Source: Ricinus communis (lineage: Eukaryota; Streptophyta; Magnoliopsida; Malpighiales; Euphorbiaceae). From it: 64,000 bases of DNA. A model generated the notes under the pieces. That model was not told the DNA's origin. It searched no databases and worked only from the letters and a program-made list of their open reading frames with translations. Positions within the stretch are counted from its first letter, which is position 1; each line of letters begins with the position of its first letter. The stretch covers positions 4,746,501 through 4,810,500 of the forward strand of contig NC_063265.1 of the NCBI RefSeq assembly GCF_019578655.1, given 5' to 3'. A program made the translations under genes and the position numbers. Shown here one piece after another: positions 12,810-23,775 of the stretch.

Positions 12810-13806
12810 GATGTAAACCAATCTTATTTGTCAAGTGGATATGATTTTGTTAGAAACTATGATTTAGGTGACTCTAGATAGATGAGAGGTGGTGTTCCAT
12901 TGGGTTGGGTGGATGAGAGCCATTTTTATGCCTCCTTCTTCTGATAGACCTATCATTTTCTTAAAGCTCCGACATACTAAATTGTTCTCTACTTCGAAGA
13001 ACAAAGGATTTTTCAATATTTTTAAGTCGCCAAATCCATATCTAAAAGCTATTATTATTATAAGCAATGAAAGAGCAATGGGACAATCCTTTGGATTTTC
13101 GGACCTTGGACTATAAACAACATTTCTTTATCAAATTTTCATTCTGGTTTGTATAAACAATGAATTAGTCATAATACCATGGGAGGAGCTTTCACTTTGA
13201 TCGTTTCTCTTTTCACTTAATTTTATGTTCTTTCTTTATATATATTTTTAATCTTTATTTTTACTTTTTTTTAATAATGTTTTCTATTTGGCAAGAGAGA
13301 GGAGAGATAAGACCACACATGTGAATTAATGAGTGATGTGGTAAAATTCTTTCTTTTTTATACACATGGACATGCCATGTCTGCATGCTTGTAACTATTT
13401 AAATGGAAACTATGGATAGGGGCTTCTGGTTATCCTAATTATGATTGAGAGAATTTTGAGTTACAAATTAAAATTTAAAGAAAATGATGATCAAAGCCTA
13501 AACTGAGGACTGTCAATGGAATTTTTCCTAATTTCTTTTACCTTCTACTTTAGTACTTGTACACAGATATGCTAACACCATTTATTAGTTGTTTCGTATT
13601 TCTACAATTTCATATCCTATGATTAATTATCATGACACTTCTCATATGTTTTATATTTTATTTCTTTTATCATTTAAATATTTCAATCAATTGATAGCAT
13701 TAATATTTTATTATTTAACACTAATATATATACAAATTATTTTTATCATTAAAATCTTTTTATATAGTAATATAATGCGTCACGGGTCCATCAATATTGT
13801 TAGAAT
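12810..13806. other. intergenic DNA, no gene supported
   Basis: Overlapping short open frames on both strands at 12864-13116 show no recognisable domain and are treated as chance. The rest is AT-rich. Confidence 0.55.
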
Positions 13807-13815
13807 TTATTTTTA
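13807..13815. repeat. left 9-bp target-site duplication of the MULE
   Basis: TTATTTTTA directly before the left inverted repeat; identical to 16399-16407. Confidence 0.9.
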
Positions 13816-14050
13816 GGCCTATTGGCCTAAAAAAAATCTAAACATTTGTGACCTTTGATAAAATTGACCTAATCTTTTAATTTTGGCAGATTTAGCCAAA
13901 ATTGGAAAGTTTTAGTAAATCTAGCCCAAAACAAATGCTGGTCAAATGACATGGCATATGACGTGGAGTAATTGCTAGAAGTAGTTTTTAGAAAACTTGA
14001 GTCCCATTTTTCACATCATTAACACATCATCTAAAACTAATTAAGGTTGT
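13816..14050 (+). repeat. left terminal inverted repeat of the MULE
   Basis: Matches the reverse complement of 16171-16398 by eye. Shared blocks include TTTTAATTTTGGCAGATTTA near the outer end and CATTAACACATC near the inner end. Confidence 0.9.
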
Positions 14051-14610
14051 TTAGTTTTCCTAACCTAGGTTACTTCGTTGTATTGATACACTAATGTATT
14101 ACATTATATCTTATATTACTTTAATTCAATTATCCCATTTCTCTTTATCGATTTGTTACTGTAAAACCATAAGTTTTTTCTCTTTCAGAAATTACCTTCC
14201 TCATTTTACTATAAACCCTAACATTTTATATTGTGTATATGACATCTCTCTTAATAGTAGTTTTACACTTTGACTATTGTTGAAATGTAGAAATGAGCAA
14301 AGGAAGTGAATAATAGAGAAGTGGATAAAAAAAGAAAGTTGTGGTTCGAGTGAAGTTGTTAGTGTCAAGTGGTCCCAAAAGGAGAGGATATAAGTATACT
14401 GAGGCCACTTGAATTTATTAGTGAAATAGGATTTGATTAATTTGTGGTTATTAATTAATAACTTGTACTTTTTAGGTAACCAAGGATTTAGTGTTAGAAT
14501 ATTTAGTGAAACAGGCATATATATTCTAGGATATGTTTAAATTACAATTAAACTTATTTATTTATAAGTATTGAAGATTTAAGTTAATTCTCTCATACTT
14601 CACTTTGTAG

Positions 14611-14757
14611 ATGTCAAGAGGAAAACGAAGAGCCAAGTTTATTGGTGGTGCATTTGAGACAACAACAGTAGCAAGAAATGGCAGTACTTCAGCAACAATA
14701 ACAACAAACCATCAAATTCAGAGTCAAAGTTCTCATAATTCAGTGACGTTTAAATAA
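14611..14757 (+). pseudogene. short basic exon, possible C-terminal tail of a MULE transposase
   Basis: A 48-codon frame starts with M-S-R-G-K-R-R and is rich in Ser, Thr, Gln and Asn. It follows a good splice acceptor (CACTTTGTAG, 14601-14610), so it may be the last exon of a lost gene rather than a start. In another frame just downstream (14759-14829) lies a Lys-rich tail interrupted by a stop, suggesting a frameshifted continuation. A basic, low-complexity C-terminus is usual for plant MuDR-type transposases, but no catalytic or SWIM domain remains upstream. The assignment rests on position inside the element and is uncertain. Confidence 0.35.
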
Positions 14758-15408
14758 TAGCATCACAAGCAGCTGCTCCAAGTCTTTAAAAGAAGAGTGC
14801 AAAGAAGTTAGCTAAGAACAAGATTTAGGATGTTGTAATCTTTTTTTGGTTATAGACATTTTGTGCAAAGTATTTTTTTGTGGTTGTACAAGCTTTCTAG
14901 GAATGTCAACTTTTGTGGGAATTGATTTCTTTTTTGTGGCTTATTAGCCATGTTACTTATATGTATTCTCTTAACATCTTGTTTTATAACAGATGAATAT
15001 ATATGTAGCAACACTTTTTGTGGCTGATTTATTTTGTCAACTTATAAAAGTTGTTTGGATGTGTCAACTTATATATATATATATATATATGTATATGCAT
15101 CAGTTCTTTTGTACCTCATTTCTTTTTTGGCTTATTAGCCATTCAGCTTAGTTAAACTTAAAGCCATTAAACCTTTCATTATGTCTATACCACATTGCTC
15201 AACATTTCAGGAAAGTTTATATGCAACATACTTAATTATTTCAGAAACTAATACTTTTCATAAAATAACTGATAACAAATTGTTTCAGAAAAATTTAAGG
15301 CAAGTACATCAGTTTCTTTGGAGTCTTTTTAACAAGTTTTATATACATTAATATTCCTAAAATTAAAAAGAAAGTACAATGACAATTTTCCTATCCCTTA
15401 ACTCTCTG

Positions 15409-15948
15409 CTAACAATTTTTTATTTGTAGTCTTTTGATTTCTTTAATTAACAATAATCTTTCTTCCTTCAAGTGTTGAGTCCACTGCTCCTTCATTGCAA
15501 GTTTCTCATGTCCTCCTTTCATTTGATGCTCTAACACTTTATCATTACACTATTTCTCTAATAACAACTGGTTATTATCATTAATTTGCTTATACAACAT
15601 ATCAAAGATCCTTTGATCTCTATTTGGACTCTCAGGATCCAACCATTCAAATGTATGACATGTTCCTTCCTGAAAAATAAAAACTTTTTCATTCAATCAC
15701 TACTCATTTACGATAAATATATGGCAGAAGAAATAATATAACTTTACCTCCCAAAATGGACATTGAAAGAACCTCTTGTTAGGGTTTAGCCTTGTCCATG
15801 AGGTGTGACAATAGAAATCTACATTGTGCTTCACATAAAATCTCGTCCTCCTATTAGTCAAATTGGTAGAGGATTCAGTCGATGAACTCATGGCATAAAA
15901 CCCACCTAACTTGACAAATTTCTTTTCTTCAGCAGACCAAACAACCAC
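15409..15948 (-). pseudogene. GRF-type zinc-finger protein gene inside the MULE, two exons, one internal stop
   Basis: Exon 1 (15948-15748) ends in GAG|GTAAAG. The intron is 78 bp (15747-15670) and ends in CAG. Exon 2 (15669-15409) ends in TAG. The joined frame is 153 codons with one internal stop, TAG at 15552-15550. The GRF signature is visible across the splice: TSWT (residues 49-52), NP..RFF..CPFW (55-66), then a Cys and FEW of the second half in exon 2. The first cysteine of the usual CxC pair is not evident. The C-terminal part (exon 2) is charged and helix-prone, as in the coiled-coil tail of plant GRF proteins. Translation could begin at Met1 or at Met20 (MSSSTESS). GRF fingers bind nucleic acid; small plant GRF proteins are common in repeats, and this copy lies wholly between MULE ends. 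Confidence 0.75.
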
Positions 15949-16170
15949 AAATCAAAGCTAATTAAAAGAGAGAGAAAAGAAATTGAATCTCAGAGAACCA
16001 AAACTGCCCCTAATTAGCACCAAAATCTAACCCATTTATTTGAAAATTGAGGGGGCTGAAGAATGTGTTAAGAGATAAACCCTAAAAACTACTGAAATTA
16101 GGAAATGAGATGTTTGATTTTACTGAAGTTAAACCATTTTGGAGTTAAAAATATGTATTCTACTATAATT

Positions 16171-16398
16171 AAATGCTCTAGTTAGTTTTAGGCGATGTGT
16201 TAATGAGGTGTAAAGTGAGATCCACATTTTCTAAAACCTACTGCTAGCATTTACATCATGTCATTCAATTTTGACCAACATTGGTTTTAGGCTAGATTTA
16301 TCAAAGCTTTTCCAATTTTGGCTAAATCTGCCAAAATTAAAAGAATTGGCCAATTTTTTCAAAGGTCACCAACGTTTGAATTTTTTGGCTAATAGGCC
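16171..16398 (-). repeat. right terminal inverted repeat of the MULE
   Basis: Reverse-complement partner of 13816-14050, ending in TAGGCC. Confidence 0.9.
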
Positions 16399-16407
16399 TT
16401 ATTTTTA
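16399..16407. repeat. right 9-bp target-site duplication of the MULE
   Basis: TTATTTTTA, identical to the 9-mer at 13807-13815. Confidence 0.9.
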
Positions 16408-18337
16408 TAAAGATTGTGAGTTTTTACTGTGGTGATTTAAAATTTAATTTAAAAATCTATTTGTTTTATTTATAGGAACAAAAGAGAGATTGATTTGATA
16501 TTTGGAAAATTGAGCTTGCATAAAGACAACAATAAAATTGATTTATGATTTAATATAGCCATCAAACAAAACTTATTTCTTTCAACTAATATGATTCATA
16601 AATTTTGTCATCAAATTATTGAATAACTTATATGGATCTTTTTTAAAAAGAAAGAAATAAAAAATTTCATTAAACTACATTATAGTTTAATGTATTTTCA
16701 CTTTAGGATTTGTGGTATAACTTTTATCATTTTGGTATCCTATGAATATAACCATTAGCAAATAACGGTTAAATTACATAATATCATTAGTAGGTGCTGA
16801 TGTGATAATTAGGCGTGGTCTCAGCCATAGAGTATTGGCAGCAACGAGATATTGCATGTTACATCAAAATTTTTTACGATGTTATGTAATTTGATCGTTA
16901 TTGTTAATAATCATTATTCATTGGATACACAATATATACTGCAACCTCTAAAATAAAAATATCTTAAATTATAAAATAATTTAATAAAAATTTATATATA
17001 TATATATATATATATATAAAGACCAATATGAATAAAAAAATTCGTATTCTCCCCTCACCCAAAAAGAAAAAAAAAAAAAGCTTAAACTAAGCTTAATAAT
17101 TATAGGAGTCAACACTAGCCTGCATATCGGCTCCAAGATTCTCCAACACTTTAAATGCTGTCGGCATGTAAAAGATGTCGGTCATTCCGTCACCCACATG
17201 CATGCACACACGCACTCTTTTTGGTGCTATTGGCTGCAAATTAAATGCTTTTTGATGACCAGAGAAGGCTGGACTAACCAAACAACTTCTTCCACATGTC
17301 AACGTCCGAGTTTAGCATGAAAATCTATTTGTTATCAGCCCACCAAATTTATAATCATAATATATATATTATTATGATTTGATATTAGTGATTAACAAAC
17401 CCAATTATTTAAAAGAATTCATTATTTTAATATTTGTAGATTTATGTCAAATTATATTTATATACTTAGTAATTACTTTAAATTTTTTTCTTCTAATTCT
17501 ATTAAATTATTACATCTTTAAATTAAGGATTATTATTAAATATGAATAAAATATCTAATATATTTCTAATAGCCTAAATATTTAAAAATTATGAGTTTTA
17601 TTAAATAATATTAGCAGATATTTTATTTTTATAACTAATATTAATATTCCTCTTATTTTATTATATTAAATTATTTTATCATTCTAATCAAATTAATATA
17701 TCAATTTATTTTGACTAATATTACTATACTAGTACCAGAATTATCGTTATAATTTTTTTTATATAACTTTATACAATGTATCTTTTTTAAATAAAGTATA
17801 TTATTGCAAATCTTGATTTTTTAAATTTTAAATATAAAAGTAGTAATCTAATAAAATCTAATTTTTTATTTAAAATTGTTGAAATTATAAACTTCGGCCA
17901 ATTATTTTAATATTTTTGAGAAAGAAATTAAAATTAATTATTGAAAATAGAAGAAGCTATGAGTGCAATTTGATAAAATTTAGGGACACTAAAATATCTC
18001 TATTTATAATGATAGAGCTTGTGATTTAAATAAAAATAATAGTTGATTAAGGGAAAAATCAAACGAACGGATGTAAGAGTAAATTTCATTAAATAAGAGG
18101 GACGTTAAAACTAATTATTAAAGATAGAGGGATTTATTGATGTAATATGACAAAATTCAGAAATGTTAAAATATTTAAGTTTATCTAAAATTAATGAATA
18201 TGTATCAATTGTTTATCGATTTGATGTATAGATTAGGACATATACCAAGCATATGCAAGAATTTTCCTATATATATATATAGATATATATATATATATAT
18301 ATATATATCCTTCTCAAAAATATTAAACTTGTTATTT
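16408..18337. other. AT-rich intergenic DNA with AT microsatellites
   Basis: No gene recognised. (AT)n runs are at about 16992-17019 and 18267-18308. A short island of more balanced composition lies at 17090-17315. It has a 69-codon frame on the minus strand that I do not recognise, and contains CATGCATG. Confidence 0.55.
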
Positions 18338-18690
18338 AGAGCATCCTCACCAATACTCCTTATATATCCTCCTATAAAATTATAATTAAATAATTATTCA
18401 TTTTAACTTGCCTTAAAATACATGTATATTCTAAAAATATTCTCTATTTGACTCTCTAATTAATGTGTTATTAATAAAGTAAAAGAATAGAAAAATGAGT
18501 AATGAGAAAGAATGTGACTTTAAAAGAAAGATGAAAAAATAAAAAAAAATAAAAAGAATTTAATATCTTCTTTCTTTTTCTTTAAATTTAAAAAGAGAGA
18601 ATGTGATTCTTAAGTCATTTTAGAAAGAAAGAATAAATTAAAAGGTCTCTTAAAAACTTAGATTTTGCATATGCTCCTTATAATAGAAAA
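18338..18690. repeat. dispersed MITE-like repeat, copy 1
   Basis: Starts near GAGCATCCTCACCAATACTCC. It shares order and wording with 46268-46640: an ATT-rich head, a run rich in AAAAAGAAA, a segment ending TCATTTTAGAAA, then GCATATGCTCCTTATAATA (18666-18684) against a similar string near the end of the other copy. No coding capacity is visible and the termini are not well defined. Confidence 0.55.
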
Positions 18691-19842
18691 GAAGCAATCA
18701 ATTAAACCAACAAATAATCAATAGACATTCATCAGTTTTAAATAATTGAATATATATCAATCATTTAATGTTAGAATATAATATCTTTTATATATGTGTG
18801 TTACTCTCCTTTTCGTTACAGTATTATATTTTCTGTAAATAAAAAATTTTAATTAATCAAATCTCATGACTTATGGCGAATTTTTATTTATTTATTTAAT
18901 AATCTAGAGTAGTCTAGAGCTTGCTAGATATAATTCTTACGGATGGTAAAACAAAATCTCAAAGATTTTTTAACGCAGCTGCATGATGAAAGCTCAAACT
19001 CGATATCTTAATTAAACTAGAAAAATCATTACCATCTCATCTCCACACTAAATATTGCGATAGTTCTATGACCGTGTCATTATCATTATTATTATTATTT
19101 TCACCATAAATATAATTAGTATATGTTAATTTTTAGTGCTAGAGGGAATGGAGAAATTTTCGATGGACCATTATGGATCTTTTTTTTTTTTTTTCAGTTT
19201 TTCACTCTAGAAGAAATTAATGCTTCAAGAAAATAAAAAGATCTCAAACTCGAGACCTCTACTTTCAAAACAATAATCTCATACTAATCCAGCTAAATCT
19301 CGATTGATATCATTTTTATTTTACGTTCCAGAATTATCCTAATTTGTATTAATTGCGTACCTCAACCAAAAAGGAGAAATTAGTAGACACGAGTGGATAC
19401 CAATTCTATTACCATTTCAACTTGCTCGGTAGTGCAAGTGAAACCCATTCATTGCATGCTAACAAAAGCCATCCATTCATTTATTCACATTATAAACAGT
19501 CGGCAAGATTTACTTTAATATTTTTCACGAAATTATCCAACGGCATTCATGCATTTCCCTAATCAATTCAAATATTACCTGATTTGACCGGATATATACC
19601 CACAAATAGGATACGAATTACCATCCCTATCTCAATAGGATAAACATGATAAATCTCTTAAAAGAAATATGAATATTTTATTAATAAAAATTGACAAGTA
19701 TATCTTAATATAAAAATTAAAAATAAACATCAAACATCAAGAAATACATATAAAAAAATTTACTTCTAACAATCATCAATTATGCCGATGAAGCAGTAAA
19801 TTGTAATTCTGCAAAGAAGAACACTCCATTAGGTGGCACTAA
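18690..19842. other. AT-rich intergenic DNA, no gene seen
   Basis: A 69-codon frame at 19353-19562 has no recognisable domain. The rest is low complexity. Confidence 0.55.
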
Positions 19843-19903
19843 GAATCTTTGATATGTTGTATAAGTAAATGAAAGGAGGACATGAGAAACTTGCAATTAG
19901 AGA
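19843..19903 (+). pseudogene. scrap of a GRF zinc-finger gene fused to a copia end
   Basis: Two blocks match exon 2 of the GRF gene in the MULE at 15.4-15.9 kb. ATCTTTGATATGTTGTATAA is followed, after loss of about 60 bp, by AAATGAAAGGAGGACATGAG and GAAACTTGCAA. The order and strand are kept relative to each other. The next bases switch to copia RNase H sequence, so a second GRF-bearing element or transcript was joined to copia here. Confidence 0.7.
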
Positions 19904-20072
19904 TGCACTTGAAGACAAACTATTTGAACTTGATAAAGTTCATATTGATGATAATGGTGCCGATATGTTGACAAAGGTTCTAACAAGGGAAAAGTTGAAG
20001 GTATGTTGCTCCATCGCCGGTGTGGCGAACTCTTCTTCATAAGTCAAAAAAAAAAAAAAAAGGGGGAGATTT
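19904..20072 (+). pseudogene. C-terminal end of a copia polyprotein
   Basis: The frame encodes ALEDKLFELDKV, DDNGADMLTK and an ending like VCCSIAG, the typical C-terminal end of a plant copia RNase H region. It is followed by a stop, an A-run and the polypurine tract GGGGGAGATT (about 20062-20071). Confidence 0.85.
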
Positions 20073-20847
20073 GTTGAGTTTTTTTTTTTTTTGTTTTTGA
20101 CCCATGAGTAAAGCCCAACTATTGAACCCATTAAAGTCTTATTTAGACTTTCTATTTTGGGAGCATATTATTAAAAAAACGGGTCTGCCACTATCTAAAA
20201 TATAAGGACAGAAAAGAGAGGAGAAGTATATAACAAACACATAACAGAGAAAGAGAAAAGAGAGAGGAGAAGAGAAGAGAATACACAGTAGCAGAAAAGT
20301 TCCGTTTCCCGTAGATTGAACCGTTGGATCGTCGTGATTTTTGGACAGCAGCTACACAGCATCTGGGCCAATATTTTGGACGATGGAGATCGGGTTTTGA
20401 GGTCCGGAGGTCGGGTTTCGTTGGTCTGGACAGTAGCTAATTTTCTGATAATATATTTCTTATCTTGGCTCTATTTTGATTCCATACACCTTGATGTGCT
20501 TACTTCCAAGGATATGATGATTTTGTATGCCTCTAGTATTATCTAGAGAAGACTTTGTATTGCTCCTTTGATGATGATAGTGGATTTAAGCGGCCAAAAT
20601 GGTCCTGTGGTTTTTCCCTAGTTTATGGGTTTTCCACGCTAAAATTTCGGTGTCTTTGTGTTGTTGTGTGCTTACTGTTTTAGCTCAATATCTTGGTGCA
20701 TAGCAGTGGTATTGTGTGTGTTCTAATTGCATTAAGACCACCCTATTTGTTTGCATCCTCAGGGTTCATTCAAGTTGAGAAAGTTTAGACAAACGGAAAT
20801 TAATTCCGCATTTATTTGTTTACCGTTTGTGGCTGTTTTTCCCATCA
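20072..20847 (+). repeat. 3' LTR of a truncated copia element
   Basis: Begins TGTTGAG right after the polypurine tract and probably ends in CCCATCA near 20847, giving about 776 bp with the usual TG...CA ends. A promoter-like string and a purine-rich leader lie at about 20200-20290. The 5' part of the element is missing, so no target-site duplication can be tested. Confidence 0.75.
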
Positions 20848-22389
20848 CCATTAATTTAAAGCAATTAATAGTTGAAATTTAATTAGTAAAAATCTGTGGT
20901 TGTGGTTACTAAAATCTAATAGAGTAATAACAAGCCTAGTGGGACAAATATAAATGTGAAAACTAAAACAAAAGGAAAAAAAAAATTAATTATACTTATG
21001 AAGCGAAGAATATGACAATTAAACATAATCTCAATTGTAAGTTAGAAAAATAAGGACACTTATCACCATAATAGAAAAGTGAGAACTCAGAGGCCTTCTC
21101 CTTGGCTAAGTTTCTTTAACAAGAAATATTAGCAGATCTCAACCAACAAGTTGGGACGTTGAGGGCATAAAATAATGTCTCATTACAGCAAAGAGAACAC
21201 TTACTACCACATTTATTTGACCACGTGGCTGAAAACTTTAATAAGCTAATTAAATAATATTAGGAATTTTATCTTGTTTGAAGGTATAAGTTGATATCTC
21301 CTGTCACAGTTCCAAAAAACAAGTTGACATCTCTTAGAAATATATAAATTTATGGCTGACGTGTAGCTGAATTGCACTGCATATATAATAAAAGAATAAA
21401 GATAAAATAAAATAAAGAAAGTCAAGCATGATGTACCACTATTTATCAAGAAATATATGAATATGAAATAAGAGTAAGACATGATGCTGATAGAAATGTA
21501 TGAACTACTTCTCCGTCTGTTAAAGGGTTTTGTTTTCTTTCTTGTTTTTTTTTTTTTTTTTCCTCATTTTTGTGCCCATCCATTGTGTTAGATGGACCAA
21601 TGCCATCAAAAATACAGATCACTACAGATTACTATATGCAAGCCATGCATGTTTCAAACAAATAATTGTATAAAGAAAACAATAAGTTATGCCTCAGAAC
21701 TATCTTTTTTTTTCTTTTTTAATGTAGAGGCAAAGTGGAGGTCTAAGATTCACATCCTAATCAAGGCTGAGGTTAGGATCTAAACTCAAAATGAGACAAA
21801 ATGACTAACATTCTTATTGGAAAAAAAGAAAAAGAAATAAGAGAGACAATTATAATTGATTTTAACTTATTAATCCAAGTTTCAAGTTTCAAATACTTGA
21901 CTAAGTCATTTATTTCTCATGTAATCCCTCACATAAATTTACACCTAATACATAACAAATTGTGGGATGATGAGAGAGCTACAAGTAAGAGTTTCTTTTA
22001 CTATTATATGTAAATAGAGTATACTAACTCCAAACGTATAGTTCAATTCACAAGTAAAATTTTCCTTTTTATTTTATTTATTAACAATATGCATGGTTAC
22101 ATAAGGTGAAAAGGAATGAAACATTTCTTAGTGAAAGGATAAGAACATAATTAAATATGCTTATAAGAGACGGAATGAAATAGAAGAAAGTTCTTTTTTT
22201 TTCTTTTACCATTATTACATCTAAGAAATTAAAAACAAATTACGAAAAAAGAAAAGGAAGACATTATTATTTTATTTGGATGGATAAAAAAGTGGATTTG
22301 TAAATGTAAAAATTATGTAATTTATCTATATCTATACATATATTAAATTCCTAGACATGAATTATTTGACATGCGTAACGTATAGACTT

Positions 22390-22500
22390 TTTATTTTGAT
22401 ATGTATATTTATTTTTGAAATATAAAATTTAAATTTATGTATAATTTTATTTTTTTTATTAATTAATAAATTACATCTCTAAATAAATAATCATTCTAAA
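22390..22500 (+). repeat. copy of a dispersed AT-rich repeat also found at 38.25-38.6 kb
   Basis: Shares TTTTGATATGT.TATTTATTTTTGA, ATTTAAATTTATGTATAATTTTAT-like wording and ATTAATTAATAAATTA with the tandem units at 38250-38610, in the same order. Confidence 0.6.
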
Positions 22501-23629
22501 TTGGGCTATTTGTATTAATTTATTTTCTAGTAAGTGCAAGTAGCAATATAAAACACAAATTAACAGTATGAACCAAAAATGAGAAGAGCCGAGGGAATCC
22601 TATAGTTTTTGTTAATTCTTTCCCACGCTTTGGTTAATATGAAGATTCATTAAGGAGTTTCACTCTCAATTAAAATTTCTTGTTAAGAAACGACTTAATA
22701 CCATGTAGGATGTCAGTAACACATACCCCTTCACTTGGAATATTCAACAGCATAAAACAGGAAAGTTCAAAGCTATTTGCCTATAATTATTTTGTGTTCT
22801 ACTGAATTTATGGTTCATATATATTAAGTCTCGTACATGGATTTAGGATGGTAATAAGGCGAGGCAAGAATGAGGAGCCATCCTCCATTCACATACACCA
22901 TTTTGAAGGTTTTAGCCAATTCTCATCAGTAAATAATTTAACAAATTACTTGGCCACCCAATCGAAAAATATATGGGACTCACTCATGTCTAGTCAATTT
23001 TCTGATAAAGGCAGATTATCCAGAAATACTTCTATCACAGGTTTTTAAACTTTTAGAGATTCAATTAAAAAAAATATATACCAAAATGCTCATATTTTAA
23101 AATTCCCAATGCCATTAGTACAACTTTTTTTCATTTATAAAATATATACTAATTGAGTTTTGAACTATAATAATATGTAAAATTTCTTACTAGATTATGA
23201 TCTAACTGAAAATGTATCAAATATGGTACTTAGGTAATCTTCTAAATGAATCCTTAGACTATGATCTAAATGAATTCCAAGACATTAACATTATGGGTTT
23301 CAACCCATATCTGGACATAGTTATGCAAGAAAATATTTTCCAAGATAAATAACTGGGGCATATTCTTGATGGCTATAGTTGGAAGAGTAACAATAGAAGT
23401 GCTCAACGCGTAATTTACGGGCGGGGGACCTTTCCATTTTATAGGGTACAGAGCCCTTAATGCAAGGACTGAGGTGGGGTAGTGCAAAAACATGTGGAGT
23501 GCAACTTAAGGCATCAGATTTACATTTTGCCTAAACACGTCCCCTTCAAGAGGGCACTTAAAGTGACCTATGTCATCAATATGGACAGACCATGGCCTTC
23601 TTTCTTTTTGTTTGTTTTACTCACTTTTT

Positions 23630-23775
23630 CAAGCCCACTCGCAGTGTTACTTCCACGCGCCGCAGAAGGCCCAGTAGTCTATTGGCCTGGACCTCGTTGA
23701 TAAATAGGCCTACAAAGTGCGAACTAGGCAGGCCTTGGACCACCACCTAGTAGTAGTCCGTTTCAGGGTTTTTTT
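23630..23775. promoter_or_regulatory. possible plant promoter-like motif cluster without a gene
   Basis: Two site II-type motifs (AGCCCA at 23632-23637, GGCCCA at 23668-23673) and a telo-box-like CAGGGTTTTT (23764-23773) lie within 145 bp in a GC-richer island. In plants this pairing marks housekeeping promoters. No matching gene was found next to it on either strand. Confidence 0.25.

Larger units (their letters stand above)
13816..16398. mobile_element. Mutator-like (MULE) element, complete ends, non-autonomous
   Basis: The element is about 2.58 kb. The ends are long terminal inverted repeats: the left arm (13816 to about 14050) matches the reverse complement of the right arm (about 16171 to 16398) over about 230 bp with scattered differences. 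The left arm starts GGCCTATTGGCC and the right arm ends GGCTAATAGGCC. Immediately outside both ends is the identical 9-mer TTATTTTTA (13807-13815 and 16399-16407). Long terminal inverted repeats plus a 9-bp target-site duplication are the hallmark of Mutator-superfamily transposons. No full transposase is present. The interior carries a GRF zinc-finger gene on the minus strand and a short, possibly transposase-derived exon on the plus strand. Confidence 0.9.

Noticed and set aside
12864..13116. Overlapping frames of 67 and 75 codons
   Set aside because: Opposite strands over the same bases, no domain, no splice context.
13807..16407. hAT or CACTA transposon instead of Mutator-like
   Set aside because: hAT gives 8-bp and CACTA 3-bp duplications with short inverted repeats; here the duplication is 9 bp and the arms are about 230 bp.
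22848..23048. 66-codon frame
   Set aside because: No recognisable motif; length expected by chance in this much sequence.
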